Source: Baylisascaris procyonis (lineage: Eukaryota; Nematoda; Chromadorea; Rhabditida; Ascarididae). From it: a stretch of DNA of 64,000 nucleotides. The notes below the pieces were generated by a model. That model saw nothing but the letters and a program-made list of their open reading frames with translations. It did no database searches and was not told where the DNA came from. Made by a program: the position numbers and the translations under genes. The stretch lies in the NCBI GenBank assembly GCA_037389465.1, contig JAZARR010000074.1:5188501-5252500 (forward strand), written 5' to 3'. Numbering within the stretch: the first letter of the stretch is position 1; each line of letters opens with the position of its first letter. Shown here one piece after another: positions 38,676 to 51,153 of the stretch.

Positions 38676-38822
38676 ATGAATTTTTTTTTTAAGCGTAATA
38701 ATGCAAAAAGGATGACCGAATTTGACGAGATGGAAGCGCGGATCCACGAAACACTTCAAGATGCATCTAATGAGCGCTTCTTGCAATTAAGCCTCATTGC
38801 AGCAGTTGAATTGCTAAGTTGA
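38676..38822 (+). CDS. 48-codon ORF, tail-to-tail with a minus gene
   Basis: ATG frame, or an exon following tttttttttaag. The peptide is helical and amphipathic in look (RMTEFDEMEARIHETLQDAS, RFLQLSLIAAVELLS). It stops 15 bp before the stop codon of the convergent minus-strand gene at 38838. No family recognised. Confidence 0.35.
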   Translation: MNFFFKRNNAKRMTEFDEMEARIHETLQDASNERFLQLSLIAAVELLS

Positions 38823-38837
38823 AATGATGAGCATAAG

Positions 38838-40003
38838 TCAGCTATTGTCATCTTCAGGCAACAATACCTCCTCCTTTTGCTCGTCTTCATTTCGCATAAC
38901 AGATTCATTTTGGCTTGATTCTTCCCGATTCGATTCACTTATAAAATGCTCAACCACCGTGAGTTGTCGTTCGTTATGCGTAACCTGAAAAAAAAAACAG
39001 AGAGCATTATTTAGGAAACTAGCTGAAGAGTGCTAACGCCTCTTTAAATATGAAGGAGAAGCAAAACAGCGACAGTTGGCATTATGCGCAAGACGTTTTT
39101 CTAGGTCAAAAGAATATCTCTTAAATGCTTGTACAATTATTAATGTCTAGTTACATCGTTTTCTGTTAACGAATGTGTGACGGTGCACGGAGCACCCGAT
39201 GCCAATGCATCAGCGATGCATTGGCATTCCAAGTGAAGCGCATCGACGAGGTTTACGTTAGCTGCTTATAGTGTCTTCGTCGGGAAGGAAGATTCTGAAG
39301 CAAAATTAAAAGTGGCAAAGTTGGAGTACCTGATCGTAAGGGGGCACAACGAGTGGTACAGATTTGTCACCATCGAAATCACCGCAAATGCATCGCATCT
39401 CGACACTGCAAAACAACCGAAACCGTTATAGTTTCTATGCGCATCTTCATCAACGAACAGTACGAACGCAAAGATGAAACTTTCTGTCGAATATAAGAGG
39501 CTAAATTTCTAATATATTTTAAATTTTGTACTGGATAGATCAGATAAGTGAACGCCTATTAAACAATAAAAAATACTCTTCATATATTGCAACATTTTGA
39601 AAGAAAACATCATTAATAAAAGCTATATTTTCATATAGCGAATAAAGTTACTACGTAATTAGAGAAAATTCACTTTAATGCTTGCGAATTTAATTATTTT
39701 CACAAAGCTGACATATTCAACTCGACAATTTCGAAGTTATGTAAGTGCTACGAGTGTACTTTTATAACATTTGAAAATCTTTTCCCCCCAAATTCGAAAT
39801 ACAACATGAAATAGACAAAACCCGAAATTTATAACATTACCCAAAAGTTACACTTCATATACGTCAAGAAAAAGTATATGAGAACACAACCGAATGAATG
39901 CCTTACATAGATTCCTTCTGTGGATCGAGGTCCTTGATGCGTGCTTTTTTCATCTCTGCACGAATTCTGCCACACTCTCGACCGTCCACATAAAGCACAT
40001 ATC
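38838..40003 (-). CDS. Three 3' exons of an unassigned gene in spacer
   Basis: Exons run 39907-40003, 39330-39405 and 38838-38984 (stop TGA). Acceptors are gaatgttaag, cggttgttttgcag and a very strong gttttttttttcag; donors are GTAAGG and GTACTC. Phases chain perfectly (2+93+2, 1+75, then phase 0). The first encodes GRIRAEMKKARIKDLDPQKE, the second MRCICGDFDGDKSVPLVVPP, the last an acidic tail (SESNREESSQNESV, NEDEQKEEVLLPEDDNS). RCICGD recalls the start of PHD-type zinc fingers, but the remaining ligands are absent, so I do not assign it. Upstream exons must lie beyond 40003, possibly in the right arm. Confidence 0.6.
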
Positions 40004-40105
40004 CTTAACATTCAATATTTTTCAAGTCAATATTGTCGCTTCCTAACCTAAAACCCAAAATTTCGGGTCCACTTGAGTTCAATTTTTTTTTTACTTTTTC
40101 CTCAG

Positions 40106-40555
40106 GGTACTGAAATTCGTGATCAACGAATAGGCAGAACAATCCGGGAAAAGCCAGAGCTAAAAATCATACAACTTATAAGACGATACAATAGACAACG
40201 TATCTATAACAAGGATTGGAATATCTGCTTTCCAACTCTGTTTCCTCTAGCAAAAGGTGTTTGCTTGAACGGACTTTCTCAAGCAGCTTCTCCATCTTCT
40301 ACTTGCTCCCTTTATCCGCATCTACAAAACCTTGTTAAACAACGTTAATTTACCAAGATCAAAAGTAAACAAGTGTTGTTGCACGACGGTACTGCAATTA
40401 AGTAAACTGAATCTAGTGATTCCAAACCGCTGATCCGCATAAAAACCGAGGTGGGGATCGATCCCAAGTCGGTAGAGGATAAAAGCGGTGGAGAAGATCC
40501 CAAAAAACTGATAGCTAAATATCTGAGTAGAAAGCCCCAACCGTGCATCAAGTGA
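40106..40555 (+). pseudogene. Coding-like frame with two in-frame TAA stops
   Basis: After a classical acceptor (actttttcctcag) the frame is open for 80 codons (EIRDQRIGRTIREKPELKII, IRRYNRQRIYNKDWNICF) to TAA at 40346. The same frame continues with FTKIKSKQVLLHDGTAIK to TAA at 40403. It then runs 49 codons (LIRIKTEVGIDPKSVEDKSG, EDPKKLIAKYLSRKPQP) to TGA at 40553. One frame that stays coding-like across two stops suggests a recently disabled gene, or a real stop at 40346 with chance downstream similarity. A small intron removing both stops was looked for and not found. Confidence 0.45.
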
Positions 40556-42050
40556 TCTATGGGAGGGATGGATCGAAATGTAGTCTAGAAGAAAGGTACA
40601 TTGTGTAAAATAAAATTTCTATGAGAGAAATAATCCGTCTTAAAAAGATTTTATCTGACACCCCGATCGATGCTTTTGAAATGCATTCGGTCTTAAGCAA
40701 CTTTCGACTATCAATGAAACATCAGAAACGTCAGCGGTCTATTCGCAAGTGAAAAAAATTTCGATCGTTTACCACCGCTAGATACTATCTAATCCAGAGA
40801 AGGATAGAACTAGAACTTTTTATTCGAATAATTCTTGTTGTTGTATAATTTATAGAATCGTCACAACCATGGCTTGTGGTGGCTGAAACGACTGTTTCAT
40901 TTTGCCCTTTTTATACTAACGTCGTGCTCAAATATTTTGCCTTCGCGGGTGTTGGCGAGTGCAACTTTTTGCATTGGAGATATTGACTTCAGTTCCGTCT
41001 AGTTTTTTCCAATCTATGCCTATGAACGATGCTACTGAGGAGAAAAGCTGCCTTACAACTACCTAATCAGGCAAATGCGTTCACATGGCGTTATTCCAAT
41101 TGAGAATTCCTTCGAGCAATAAATTCTCGAGTTTGCGGCGTCGTTTTATGCATATTTGCCAGTTTTGTTGGTTATTTTTTGTGAAAGATGGCTTCTTTGC
41201 ACTTTGGTACCTCTCATTCGCACTTTGGCATCTCTCATTCTCCTACCTGTGTATCTGACTCTTTATTTGTGCATATGATGGAACTAATTTTTATTAGCCG
41301 AGTTTGGTGGTAATTGAAATTAAAATGTGATTTAACCACCTGGTAACTGTTTCTTTTCATGTAACCTTCCTGATGTTGTCAGCTAACAAATGTGATAAAT
41401 GTAAAAAACTGAGAAAGTATGATGCTGCCATATGAAAACTAACAAAAAAGCTAATAATTGACGACAAAAGGCCCTGCGACAAACAAAGTCAGTGTTAGGT
41501 GGCCACTGTAATTTTCGAACTTTATGTGTTAGGAAGTAAGGACGGCATGCAAATTTTGCACCGCGTCGGTGTAAAATGGTCGACCTAGAAATGGTGAAGT
41601 GAAAACGTTTCGGTCATTACTTTCCAGTAAATTTGCATATCTTATTTCTGCAGCTGTTTTTTTCAAACATTCCCATCACTCACTCGCCGTCATTTGAGCA
41701 AGTGGTAGGTTTTGATGGTTGCCTCACTCTCTTTGTTAGCATTTGAACTGATCGTGGTTAGAATAGATAGAATATAGGACATTTGCAGTTTTAGTTAGGA
41801 TGTGGACGATAAGATAAATTTGCACTTACTTAAGCAGTAAAATTAGCCAATATTTTTTTCTAGCAGGTTGTGGATTAAAGTGAAAAAAATTGCATAGATG
41901 TTGTGATTGCAAAGGATCAATTTGAAATATGAAAGAAATGCTTGTTCATTTGTTCCTGGGAACTCATTTTGTAGATATTGTTGATGTTAAGTACATTAAT
42001 CTAGGTGGTGTTAAGAGTAGCTGCCATTTGCTTTTATTTTAGAATTAGCT

Positions 42051-42263
42051 ATGACGCAGATCTTTTTCACTGTCCGATTCATTCTACTTTTGGCACAACT
42101 AACTGCACTCTTCTTGCTCATCATAATCAATCGGTTATGCGGAGCAACGCCATTCCGAGAGGTCTGTGTATGGCCAGATGTTGCTTTTCTCTACTTATTC
42201 GATTTTGCATCTTATGCATGTATTGAATGCTCCATATTCATATCGACTAGCAATAGAGTATGA
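42051..42263 (+). CDS. Small ORF with hydrophobic N-terminus, right arm
   Basis: Mirror of 34607-34819, with the same acceptor, start and hydrophobic segments and one substitution near the C-terminus. Confidence 0.3.
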   Translation: MTQIFFTVRFILLLAQLTALFLLIIINRLCGATPFREVCVWPDVAFLYLFDFASYACIECSIFISTSNRV

Positions 42264-42349
42264 GATTACCGATAAGCAATTAAAAGAGGCCAACAGAAGC
42301 CGAGTTATATAACTATCGTTGGGAAACATAATAGCGCCACCATGCATTA

Positions 42350-44718
42350 AAAATCGACATAACCTTCGTTAGCCGGAAGAAATCACATTATGCATCTGCC
42401 CAACGACGCACACCACCGACCAACTGATCTGCGCTCTTTATGGGACCCACGCGGATTCCCTTGTTCGCTGGACGCAATGCCATACACGATCAACTCATAG
42501 ACAGACACACCTACCAGCCCATGAACGCCGCTAAAACGCTTCGCTAGCAGGTCAAACGCGCGCAACACATGAAACCTCTCCGAACTACTTCAGAAACCAA
42601 ATTGAAGCGCCACGTCTCAAGCCACACCAAAGGCCCACTGCATCCGGCTACTTCGCAGCTGGAAATAGCGGCACCGTCCGACCATACTCAGGACCCGAAC
42701 GTCACAGCTCCACATTGCCTCAAAGAACGGTAAAAAAAATGCAACCTACGTTAGCCGGAAGATGTCACATTACAGATCAACCCAGCTGACGCAGACCGCC
42801 CGACAAACTGATCCGAGATACGCCAGCTACAAAATTCCCTGCGGCTGCAAGGACCGACGCAGACTCCCTCGTTCGCTGGACACGGCGCCAAACACCGTCA
42901 ACGCACAGATAGACACACGGTACCAGCCCATGAACTCCACACAACGTTTGATCGGTGGTAGGTCAAACGCCCGCCACGCATGAAGTCGCCGATCTCCGAA
43001 CTACTTCAGAAATCAAATTCGAGGGACACGGCTCAAGCTAAACCAAAGACCCCACTGGATCCGGCTACTTCGCAGCCAGAAAATAGCGGCAACTGCCCAA
43101 CCATACTCAAAACCCAAACGTGACACTTCCCCACACTGCCTCAACCAACGGCAGAAAATGCAGCGTACGTTAGCCGGAAGAAATCACATTACAGATCTAC
43201 CCAGCTGACGCACACAAAGGACCAACTGATGTGCGACACGGGAGTACATAACTTCCTGCAGCCGCAACCCTCAGCAACCAGTACAGCGCCAGACGCACCT
43301 GTGCGCTCTTTATGGGACCGACGCAGATTCCCTTGTTCATTGGACACGATGCCATACACCATCAATACATAAACAGACACACCTACCAGCTCATGAACGC
43401 AGCTAAAACGCTTCGCTGGTAGGTCAAACTCGCGCAACATATGGAACCTCTCCGAACTACTTCAGAAATCAAGTTCAAGCGCCACGGCTCTGGCCACATC
43501 AAAGACCCTACTGCATCCGGCTACTTCGCAGGTAGAAAATGGCGGCAACCGTCCGACCATACTCAGGAGCCGAACGTCACAGCCCACACATTGCCTCAAG
43601 GGACGGCAAAAAAATGCAGCCTACGTTAGCCGGAAGAAATCATTGCAGTCTACCGGCTGACGCAGACCACCGACAAACTGATTTCAGATATGTGAGCTAC
43701 AGAACTCCCTACTGCATCGGGCTACTTCGCAGCTAGAATATAGCGGCAACCGTCCGACCATACTCAGGACCCGAACGTCACAGCCCCCACATTGCCTCAA
43801 GGGACGGCAAAAAAATGCAGCCTACGTTAGCCGGAAGAAATCATTGCAGTCTACCGGCTGACGCAGACCACCGACAAACTGATTTCAGATACGTAAGCTA
43901 CAGAACTCCCTACTGCATCCGGCTACTTCGCAGCTAGAATATAGCGGCAACCTTCCGACCATACTCGGAACCCGAACGTCACAACCCCGACATTGCCTCA
44001 ACGAACGACAATAAAATGCAGCCTATGTCAGCCGGAAGAAATCATCACCGTCTGCCCGGCTGACGCAGACCACCGACAAACTGATTTCAGATACGTAAGC
44101 TACAGAACTCCCTACTGCATCCGGCTACTTCGCAGCTAGAATATAGCGGCAACCTTCCGACCATACTCGGAACCCGAACGTCACAACCCCGACATTGCCT
44201 CAACGAACGACAATAAAATGCAGCCTACGTCAGCCGGAAGAAATCATCACCGTCTGCCCGGCTGACGCAGACCACCGACAAACTGATTTCAGATATGTAA
44301 GCTACAGAACTCCCTACTGCGTCCGGCTACTTCGCAGCTGGAAATAGCGGCACCATCCGACCATACTGAGGACCCGAACGTCACAGCTCCACATTGCCTC
44401 AAAGAACAGCAAAAAAATGCAGCCTACGTTAGCCGGAAGAAATCGTTGCAGTCTACCGGCTGACGCAGAGCACCGACAAACCGATTTCAGATATGCAGGC
44501 TACAAAACTCCCTACAGCCGCAATTCTCACCAATCCGTAGACCCCAAGACACGCCTATGCGATCTTTAAACGACCGATGCAAATTCCCTTGTTCGCTGGA
44601 AACGACCGTGGCCTGCTGTTTCAACTGGCCTCATTCAGTGTGAGCACGACGTAGGCAAATCTTTAACCGGCGCCACTCTCGGTTCATCTACTCGGACTTG
44701 GAATCAGCTCCCGCTAAA
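42350..44718. repeat. GC-rich tandem repeat array, right arm
   Basis: Mirror of the left array with the same number and order of units, including the unit that carries the 15-bp duplication. Only scattered substitutions separate the two. Keeping copy number equal in such an array argues for very recent duplication or active homogenisation. Confidence 0.9.
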
Positions 44719-45012
44719 TTCATTAGTGAAATCCCCGGTTAAAATACCGAGAGTGGCGAAACACAAGGCATAACAGCAATTACAACAGAAATGAAACAAC
44801 AACGTGCACAGCAACAACAACAGCCATGAAGAAGATTACACAGAACCACAAAATGCGGATATATGTCTCATAAAAAATACAAAATACATCAATATAAACC
44901 GGTAAGCTATCATCACTTCATTCTCTGGATATTCAGTAGACCCGTGTATCCATATAGCACTCCGACAACACCGTCTGGCCGCTCCTTTCGCTTGATTTCA
45001 TTATACTAGCAA

Positions 45013-46514
45013 CTAGTCCGTACTCTCGTTATCCTGCAAACACTCGATGAATAGCACACAGAAAGCATTTGAGAATGCATTCAACAACAAGGTCAGCTTT
45101 GAACAGCAAAGGAAAGCATTCAATAAACGTGGAAAAATTTACGCATGTGCGAACGAAAATCCTTCCGTAATTTCTGCGATATATTTTTTTTTATGCGAAA
45201 CATTCAAATCCTAGTTCATTTCAGCCTATAAGAGTCGGTAAGGTTCGACCAACCTCGGATTAACTACATCACTCAATCTACCACATCCAAATTTCCCCAA
45301 TAGAAACTTAGAGATATGCTACGTACTGCTTTCCGTAGAAAATGAAAAATAACAGGTGGGAAAGGTACAATTTTCTATGAAAAATGTAGTTCAAGAAAGT
45401 TGTTTTCATATCATCTCACTGCTACAGAAAAAATTTAAAGACACTTTTTCATCATCATTGAGAATGATTTTCTTCAGCTCGTCTGCCTCGAACAACGAAT
45501 AAATTTCCCTTGTATAAGGAGAGGGACATTTTAGAAGAATTTAAAAATTCTTACCTCCACTAATGACGTATGTTCGGTAACCAAAACTGCCCATTGACAA
45601 AGCTCTGGTACCTGCAGTAAAATAAAGTCATTAAGTGGTGGAAATGTTATCCACCACAACACAAATCATTTAAAATGTCTCAACTCAAACAGTTAGTATA
45701 ACCGAAATAATTTGTTCAAGCCAACTTAGTGACAATCTATGAAACAAAAAATATTACGTTTGAATTATGTTCAGCACTGAAACGAAGAAAACAAGCTCAT
45801 TTACTACAGTCGATACGGGCATCTATTTACCATTTAACGATCAACGTGAAGTGCACTCTAATCGAATGGTCTGTAAATTGTATTTGCAATGGCTATGCAA
45901 TTTTTATACTGTATCACACGCTACAACCGCACTAGCTGATCCCAATATAGAAATAAACAAGGCCTTCACAAATTGTGCCAAATGCTAATCAAAATAATAG
46001 AATCGAAATTACAAGAGCCGCCTCTCACTTAGGTTTATTCTGTGATAAGCGAAAAAACGTAGGTGAAATATTCACGGTTCAAATGTAACCTCTCTAAATT
46101 CCCTCCTCTATTAAACTCTGCTTATCGTATACAAGGTAAATTTTTTATGAGAAAGGTAATATAAAAAAGCCTTCAACCCAAGAAAATATTTCATAAGCAT
46201 CCTCCAATTGCAAATATGCCTTATTTAGGCAAATATGTTATCAAAAACGTTCATCGTTTGGACAAAGCATGTTATGTTATCAACTCATTACCAAAGTTTC
46301 TAACCTTGTTTAAATTTCACATGCGACTTTATATGTAAAGCTTATACTCTCAGTTAAGAGCAAAAAGAAGCAGTCAATAAACTCTTTCTAGCACTAAATA
46401 AGATCAAACCTCTTTCCATCGAAGTCCGTTCGATTCGTCATATTCCACCGCTTTTTTACCATTGCTCCCTTCTTCGGGTGTTTCGTCATTGCGATCATCA
46501 GTGAATTCGTTGCT
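45013..46514 (-). CDS. Spliced acidic protein C-terminus, right-arm copy
   Basis: Exact mirror of the left-arm gene: exons 46410-46514, 45555-45611 and 45013-45033 on the minus strand. All splice sites, frames and the stop are kept, so both copies could be expressed. The exons match the left arm with no change that I can see. Confidence 0.55.
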
Positions 46515-48059
46515 CTGAAATTGCGTAGAATATTTTTTTCATATTCCAGATAGAAAGAAATTTTGTATATTCTGAGGTATAGAAGTGGATTCGAAAATAT
46601 GGGCTGCTCTGAGCTCACCCTTTAGCGAAAAATGGCAATCGCGCCCTTGAATTTCACTCTCAAAATAACAACGAAATAAATGAACTAAGAACTAAATCTC
46701 TATTACCTCGATTCTTTCTACATTTTTTGTTTCCATTCAAATTCATTGTAAACAATGAACCTTCCATCAAGTGATAACCAAACAAAAGTGAACTCGGAAG
46801 TTAGAATTTAAGACGAATGAAGCTGTAAACTAGTGGCTCCAAGGGAATGGAACCGCACTTAGACAAACTTTCAGTCCCAAAGCTCGCTTTGCTAATGAGA
46901 AACTTGCTCGCCTAATATGACAATTTACGAAATAATTGAGTGATATAGAATAGCATTCGCCTTCAGGCTAAAACAAAAAATTTCTGCCTAATAAAATGCT
47001 GCAAGGACTAAACTCTGCAAATTTTTTTTCAGTGTCCGCTACTCTTCTGTCACTTCAAATCACAGATATGAAACATTTTGTCAAAGAAAGATGTAAACAG
47101 ACCAGCGTAAAACTCTGGCAGTAGCTTCCCACGAAGATGAGAATCGCCACAAGTCGTCTCACTTCCTTCTTTGAACGTCAGAAATCACTTCAAGCACGAT
47201 ATCCGCATACTCGCGACAGTTACCACTTTCACATATCGAAGAAGGATATCTAAAACTTATTCGTCGACTATAAGCTTTCGAGAAAATTTCAGAAAGTTAC
47301 AGATATCGCTTGACTATCCGCCCTCCAAAATTTGGTGATGGAAATTTTTGTGAGAATCAAAATCTGCTGGAATGTATCTCATGAAGCGTAAACGGCATCC
47401 ACGTTTCAACTCTTATAAATAAGTCCTTCCATCTTTCAACCCAACCCTGCCCTTTCCCACAATAAATAAGGAGCACATACTGAATAGAATGAAACCACCT
47501 CGATGACGATCATCGAAAGCTCGGTGGTGATAAAACAAGTGCCAACCTCCGACTGCACAGAACTGAGAACGTGTCGATCTGTCGAAAAATTTAAACAGTT
47601 CGGCGATCACCTTATCCATTACTCATCGTCATAAGCTGCGGCGAACAAAAAGCACTCGATACATCACTGGAAAATTAGAGCACGATTAGCGATAAAAGCG
47701 CAATTTTGCACCATAACCAACTAAGCTGCAAACCATGACGCCATGCCCAAAAATTTCGCACACTGTAGTGCTTGAACTTGGAGGTTTTGTACGATTGAAA
47801 GGCTACGTTAGAATTAAACCAATAAGTTTTCCTCACAAAGCAAAAATCAAAACTTCAAATTGTTTCTTGCTCATAAAAACATCAAAAGGTTTTCAAACTT
47901 GAAAAGCTTCTTATTTTTTTATCGCTCAGTGAACAAAAATTTCAAGCAGTCGAAATAAAATAAGAATCTTGAAATTTCAACCCCCTTCACCACTGGGACA
48001 GTTAAACGGTTCAAAGTAGAAACAAATTCCTCACCGCCATTTCCCTCAAAGACCCCAAA

Positions 48060-50340
48060 AAAGGTTTGGCACAATATAACGAGAATGATGAACGTGAAAA
48101 TTACACTAAATCCAACTACATAACACACTAAATCGCTCTTACTGGAGGACAATGGCATTCTTGCAATACTTAGATGAATATGAACTACTGCGCATACACC
48201 TCTCACATACACTTCACCATGATGACACCACTGAGGCACAGAGGAACCCACCAATCGTGCAAAGCGAAGAAACTCTTCAAGACTCATTAAGTAATAGGAT
48301 GCACGTTTTGCAGTATGTCCGCCACAATTTGCACAACCACGATGGCATGGAATGGAAGAGACAAATGAAGTGTGCATTGTGATGCAAGGAAAATGAACAA
48401 TAACAATGAAACATGAAACGAAAACACTCTGCAGTGGTGGTTGTTGGCATGTCAAACAGATCTTTAATGTATATATTCAGTTCTAATTTATTCCAGCTAA
48501 GCATCGAATATCTCATTGGGGCGACCCCGTGCCCTATAAGTTTGTGGCGCAATAACATTCATATTATGTGTGAGAATATTTTGGGCTTGAAATAGCAACT
48601 TTTCACCCCTTACTTAGTCTAAAAAATCATAATACGAACAGCTACAAATTCGAAGCTCCAGGGTGATTACTAACAACGTACTCACCCCTTCTACCTACTC
48701 ATCAATATTTTGTGTCGAGATTTTATTTGCATTTATAATTCATACACCCATCTGTTCCGTGAACGATCCAGAATGACTATGGAAATCACTTAATGACCTC
48801 ATATTGCAATAATTCAGCACCATCTGCGATTTCAAACCCCTTCTCTGCGCCGTATTTTCTTTTTTTTCACACAATTGAATGACGAATCAAATGTTGAAGT
48901 GTGCAGCTGTAAGTCTTCATACCTCCTCAATATAGAATAGTCCTCAGGAGGACACCTGTGGAGCACAATTTAGTGGCCATCATTAAGGAGCTGGCATTAC
49001 CGCCCAATGACTCCCTTTCAACATCTCAACCGGGTCACTGACCCTCGGTAGAGTGATGGCGTGGCCTTAATGACTCGTCTTCAACAGCATAATGGAGTCA
49101 TTATAGGCAACCGTTGAAGAGTTGAAGACTTGGCGTCGCGGCCAATGTCTCCTTCAACGGTGAATTGGAATCTCCACAGGTCACCGCTAAGGAGCTGGCA
49201 TCTTCGCCCAATGACTCCTTTTCAGCGGCTTTGAGGACACCGTAGAGAAGCTCAATCAGAGCAATTTATCGACTGCCAAAAATTATCACGCAGAATATGT
49301 ATAGGCAAAAAAATAAATCAATTAGGAAGGCTACCCCATCACAGCTATAGGGTGTGAAGAAATAAACTTACAGCTGCACCTGTATACAACTCTCCAGCAA
49401 CGTACACACAGCAGAAAAAAGAAAATAAAGCGCACATAAATCCCCCACCCATTGGTTCACTGAAGAAATTTTGCGCTATACTATGCAAAGTAAAATGAAT
49501 GTTTCTATTTCTATTAACTGAATTATTAGTCAACAAGTTAAAAGCGGAACAGTATGAGATTCAACTTCGTAACTGTTCGCACTGTGATTTTTCCAGTCTA
49601 TTTTAGGATTGAAATATTACAATTTCAAACCAGAAATATCCTGGCCCACAATACGAATGTTATTGCGCCACAAATTTATCGGTCACGGGGCTGCGTAAGA
49701 ACGAACTACCTTTTCAGGAGGTCCTCCGCTTTTTTTACGCTCCGACTATAGCGGCGCTATCTACAGAAAAACAATGAAACCTATCTTTACCAAGTTTAAT
49801 TCCACCAGTTTTTTTTCAAAAATGATAGCGAAGGATTTCGTGGAATAATACTTCCTACAAAAATTTGTTCGTTTTTCTTCAATGAGATATTCGACGGCTC
49901 AGCTGGAGCAAAGAAAAACCTAAAGAATCATGTCACAAATCTGTTTAATGTCACAAGCGACCATCCACTGCAGGTATTTTTGATTCATATATAATTCCTA
50001 CTGCACACTTTTGGTCACATCACAATGCAAGTTCATTATCTCAACGAATTCAAGCCATCGAAGTAGCGCAAAATGTGGCTGAACGTATTACAATACGTGC
50101 ATCTCTATTAAAAAATGAGTGTTGAAAGGTGCCCTTCTTTGCACGATTGGCACGCCTCTGAGCTTGAACGGTGCCATAACAGGGTGGGGTATACGTAAAA
50201 GATGAATGGATCCACAGTAATTCAAATTCACCTAAGCAAAGCAAGAATGTCTATCCTTGGGAAGAGCGATCTGACGTGCTCAAATGTAGCTGAATTCAGC
50301 TAATTTTCACACTCAGCATTTTCATTTACTAATCTGCCAA
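48060..50340. repeat. Nested diverged inverted repeat in right arm
   Basis: Mirror of 26520-28800: outer copies at about 48060-48653 and 49558-50340. The insertion of about 210 bp is present in the equivalent copy, so it predates duplication of the arms or was spread by conversion. Confidence 0.7.
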
Positions 50341-50859
50341 GACCAACAATGCAGTCTTACAGAAATCATAGAGTTCAACTGATTTACATTAATCACGAAT
50401 ATCGGCATACGCATACGGCAGTTGATAGAATTGGCTTCCTTTTCATGGTCGGTGAATTAGTGGTAAATCTTTTCAAATTTCTAGAAAATTACGTGAACTA
50501 TTTTGAACCAAACCAAAAAAAAAAACTTTCAGCACAAAAAAACCATGCGAAAATACCCACCACAACATCGAAAAAACTTCCCATTATCTAGTACGGAAGA
50601 GAAAAATCAAACGCCACCAATCTTGTCAGCTGCCCTATCCATATGCCGATTTGTGTGATTAATTTAAATGCACCCGATAAACTCTGTGAACACCGTAAGA
50701 CTGCAAATTTCTCAGGAAGATTTGGGAGCATAACGGAAAGAAGATGAATTCTACTTTGAGAATGTGAAATCCTTTGCTTCCTAAGAAGAAATGGGGAGCT
50801 ACGAGAATTAAATGATATCGATTCGGGCCCCAAAGTTGCTAAGAAAAATTTTAAGCGAC

Positions 50860-51153
50860 TCATCTTGCGTCACAGTTGATGTAATCGTCTTCAACGCCGG
50901 TCACTGTTCGCCTGTTACCACTGCATCGACTCATCTTATCTGGTCCGAGGCCATCCTGTCTTCGTGACCACTGGTCAGTGCCGCGACCCATTCTTCTATG
51001 GTTCGATTCAACGACCACTTCGTCTCCCGTCAATCCCATATTCAGATTCTTCTTCGTCGATTCCTTCTTCGAAATTCTGGGCGTTAGTTCACATTCGTCG
51101 GCCAACCCATGCTCCTCCATCTGCGTGGCACACCTGCAGAACTGCGTGGACAT
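50860..51153 (-). CDS. 97-codon ORF in right arm, copy of 25707-26000
   Basis: Mirror copy with an identical predicted peptide. It is transcribed toward the spacer, as is its left-arm twin. Perfect conservation here does not prove selection, because the arms around it are also nearly identical. Confidence 0.38.
   Translation of the reverse strand: MSTQFCRCATQMEEHGLADECELTPRISKKESTKKNLNMGLTGDEVVVESNHRRMGRGTDQWSRRQDGLGPDKMSRCSGNRRTVTGVEDDYINCDAR

Larger units (their letters stand above)
36057..40815. other. Unique spacer between the palindrome arms
   Basis: A 4.76-kb sequence with no counterpart elsewhere in the window. It contains a SINE-like unit, coding-like exons on both strands (listed separately) and a C run near 36201-36213. 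A minus-strand frame of 72 codons at 37941-38156 reads well (IEKIPITQQILNSLSSSLE), but it faces a plus-strand acceptor (ttttctctcaacag at 37930), so its strand is unresolved. Confidence 0.8.
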
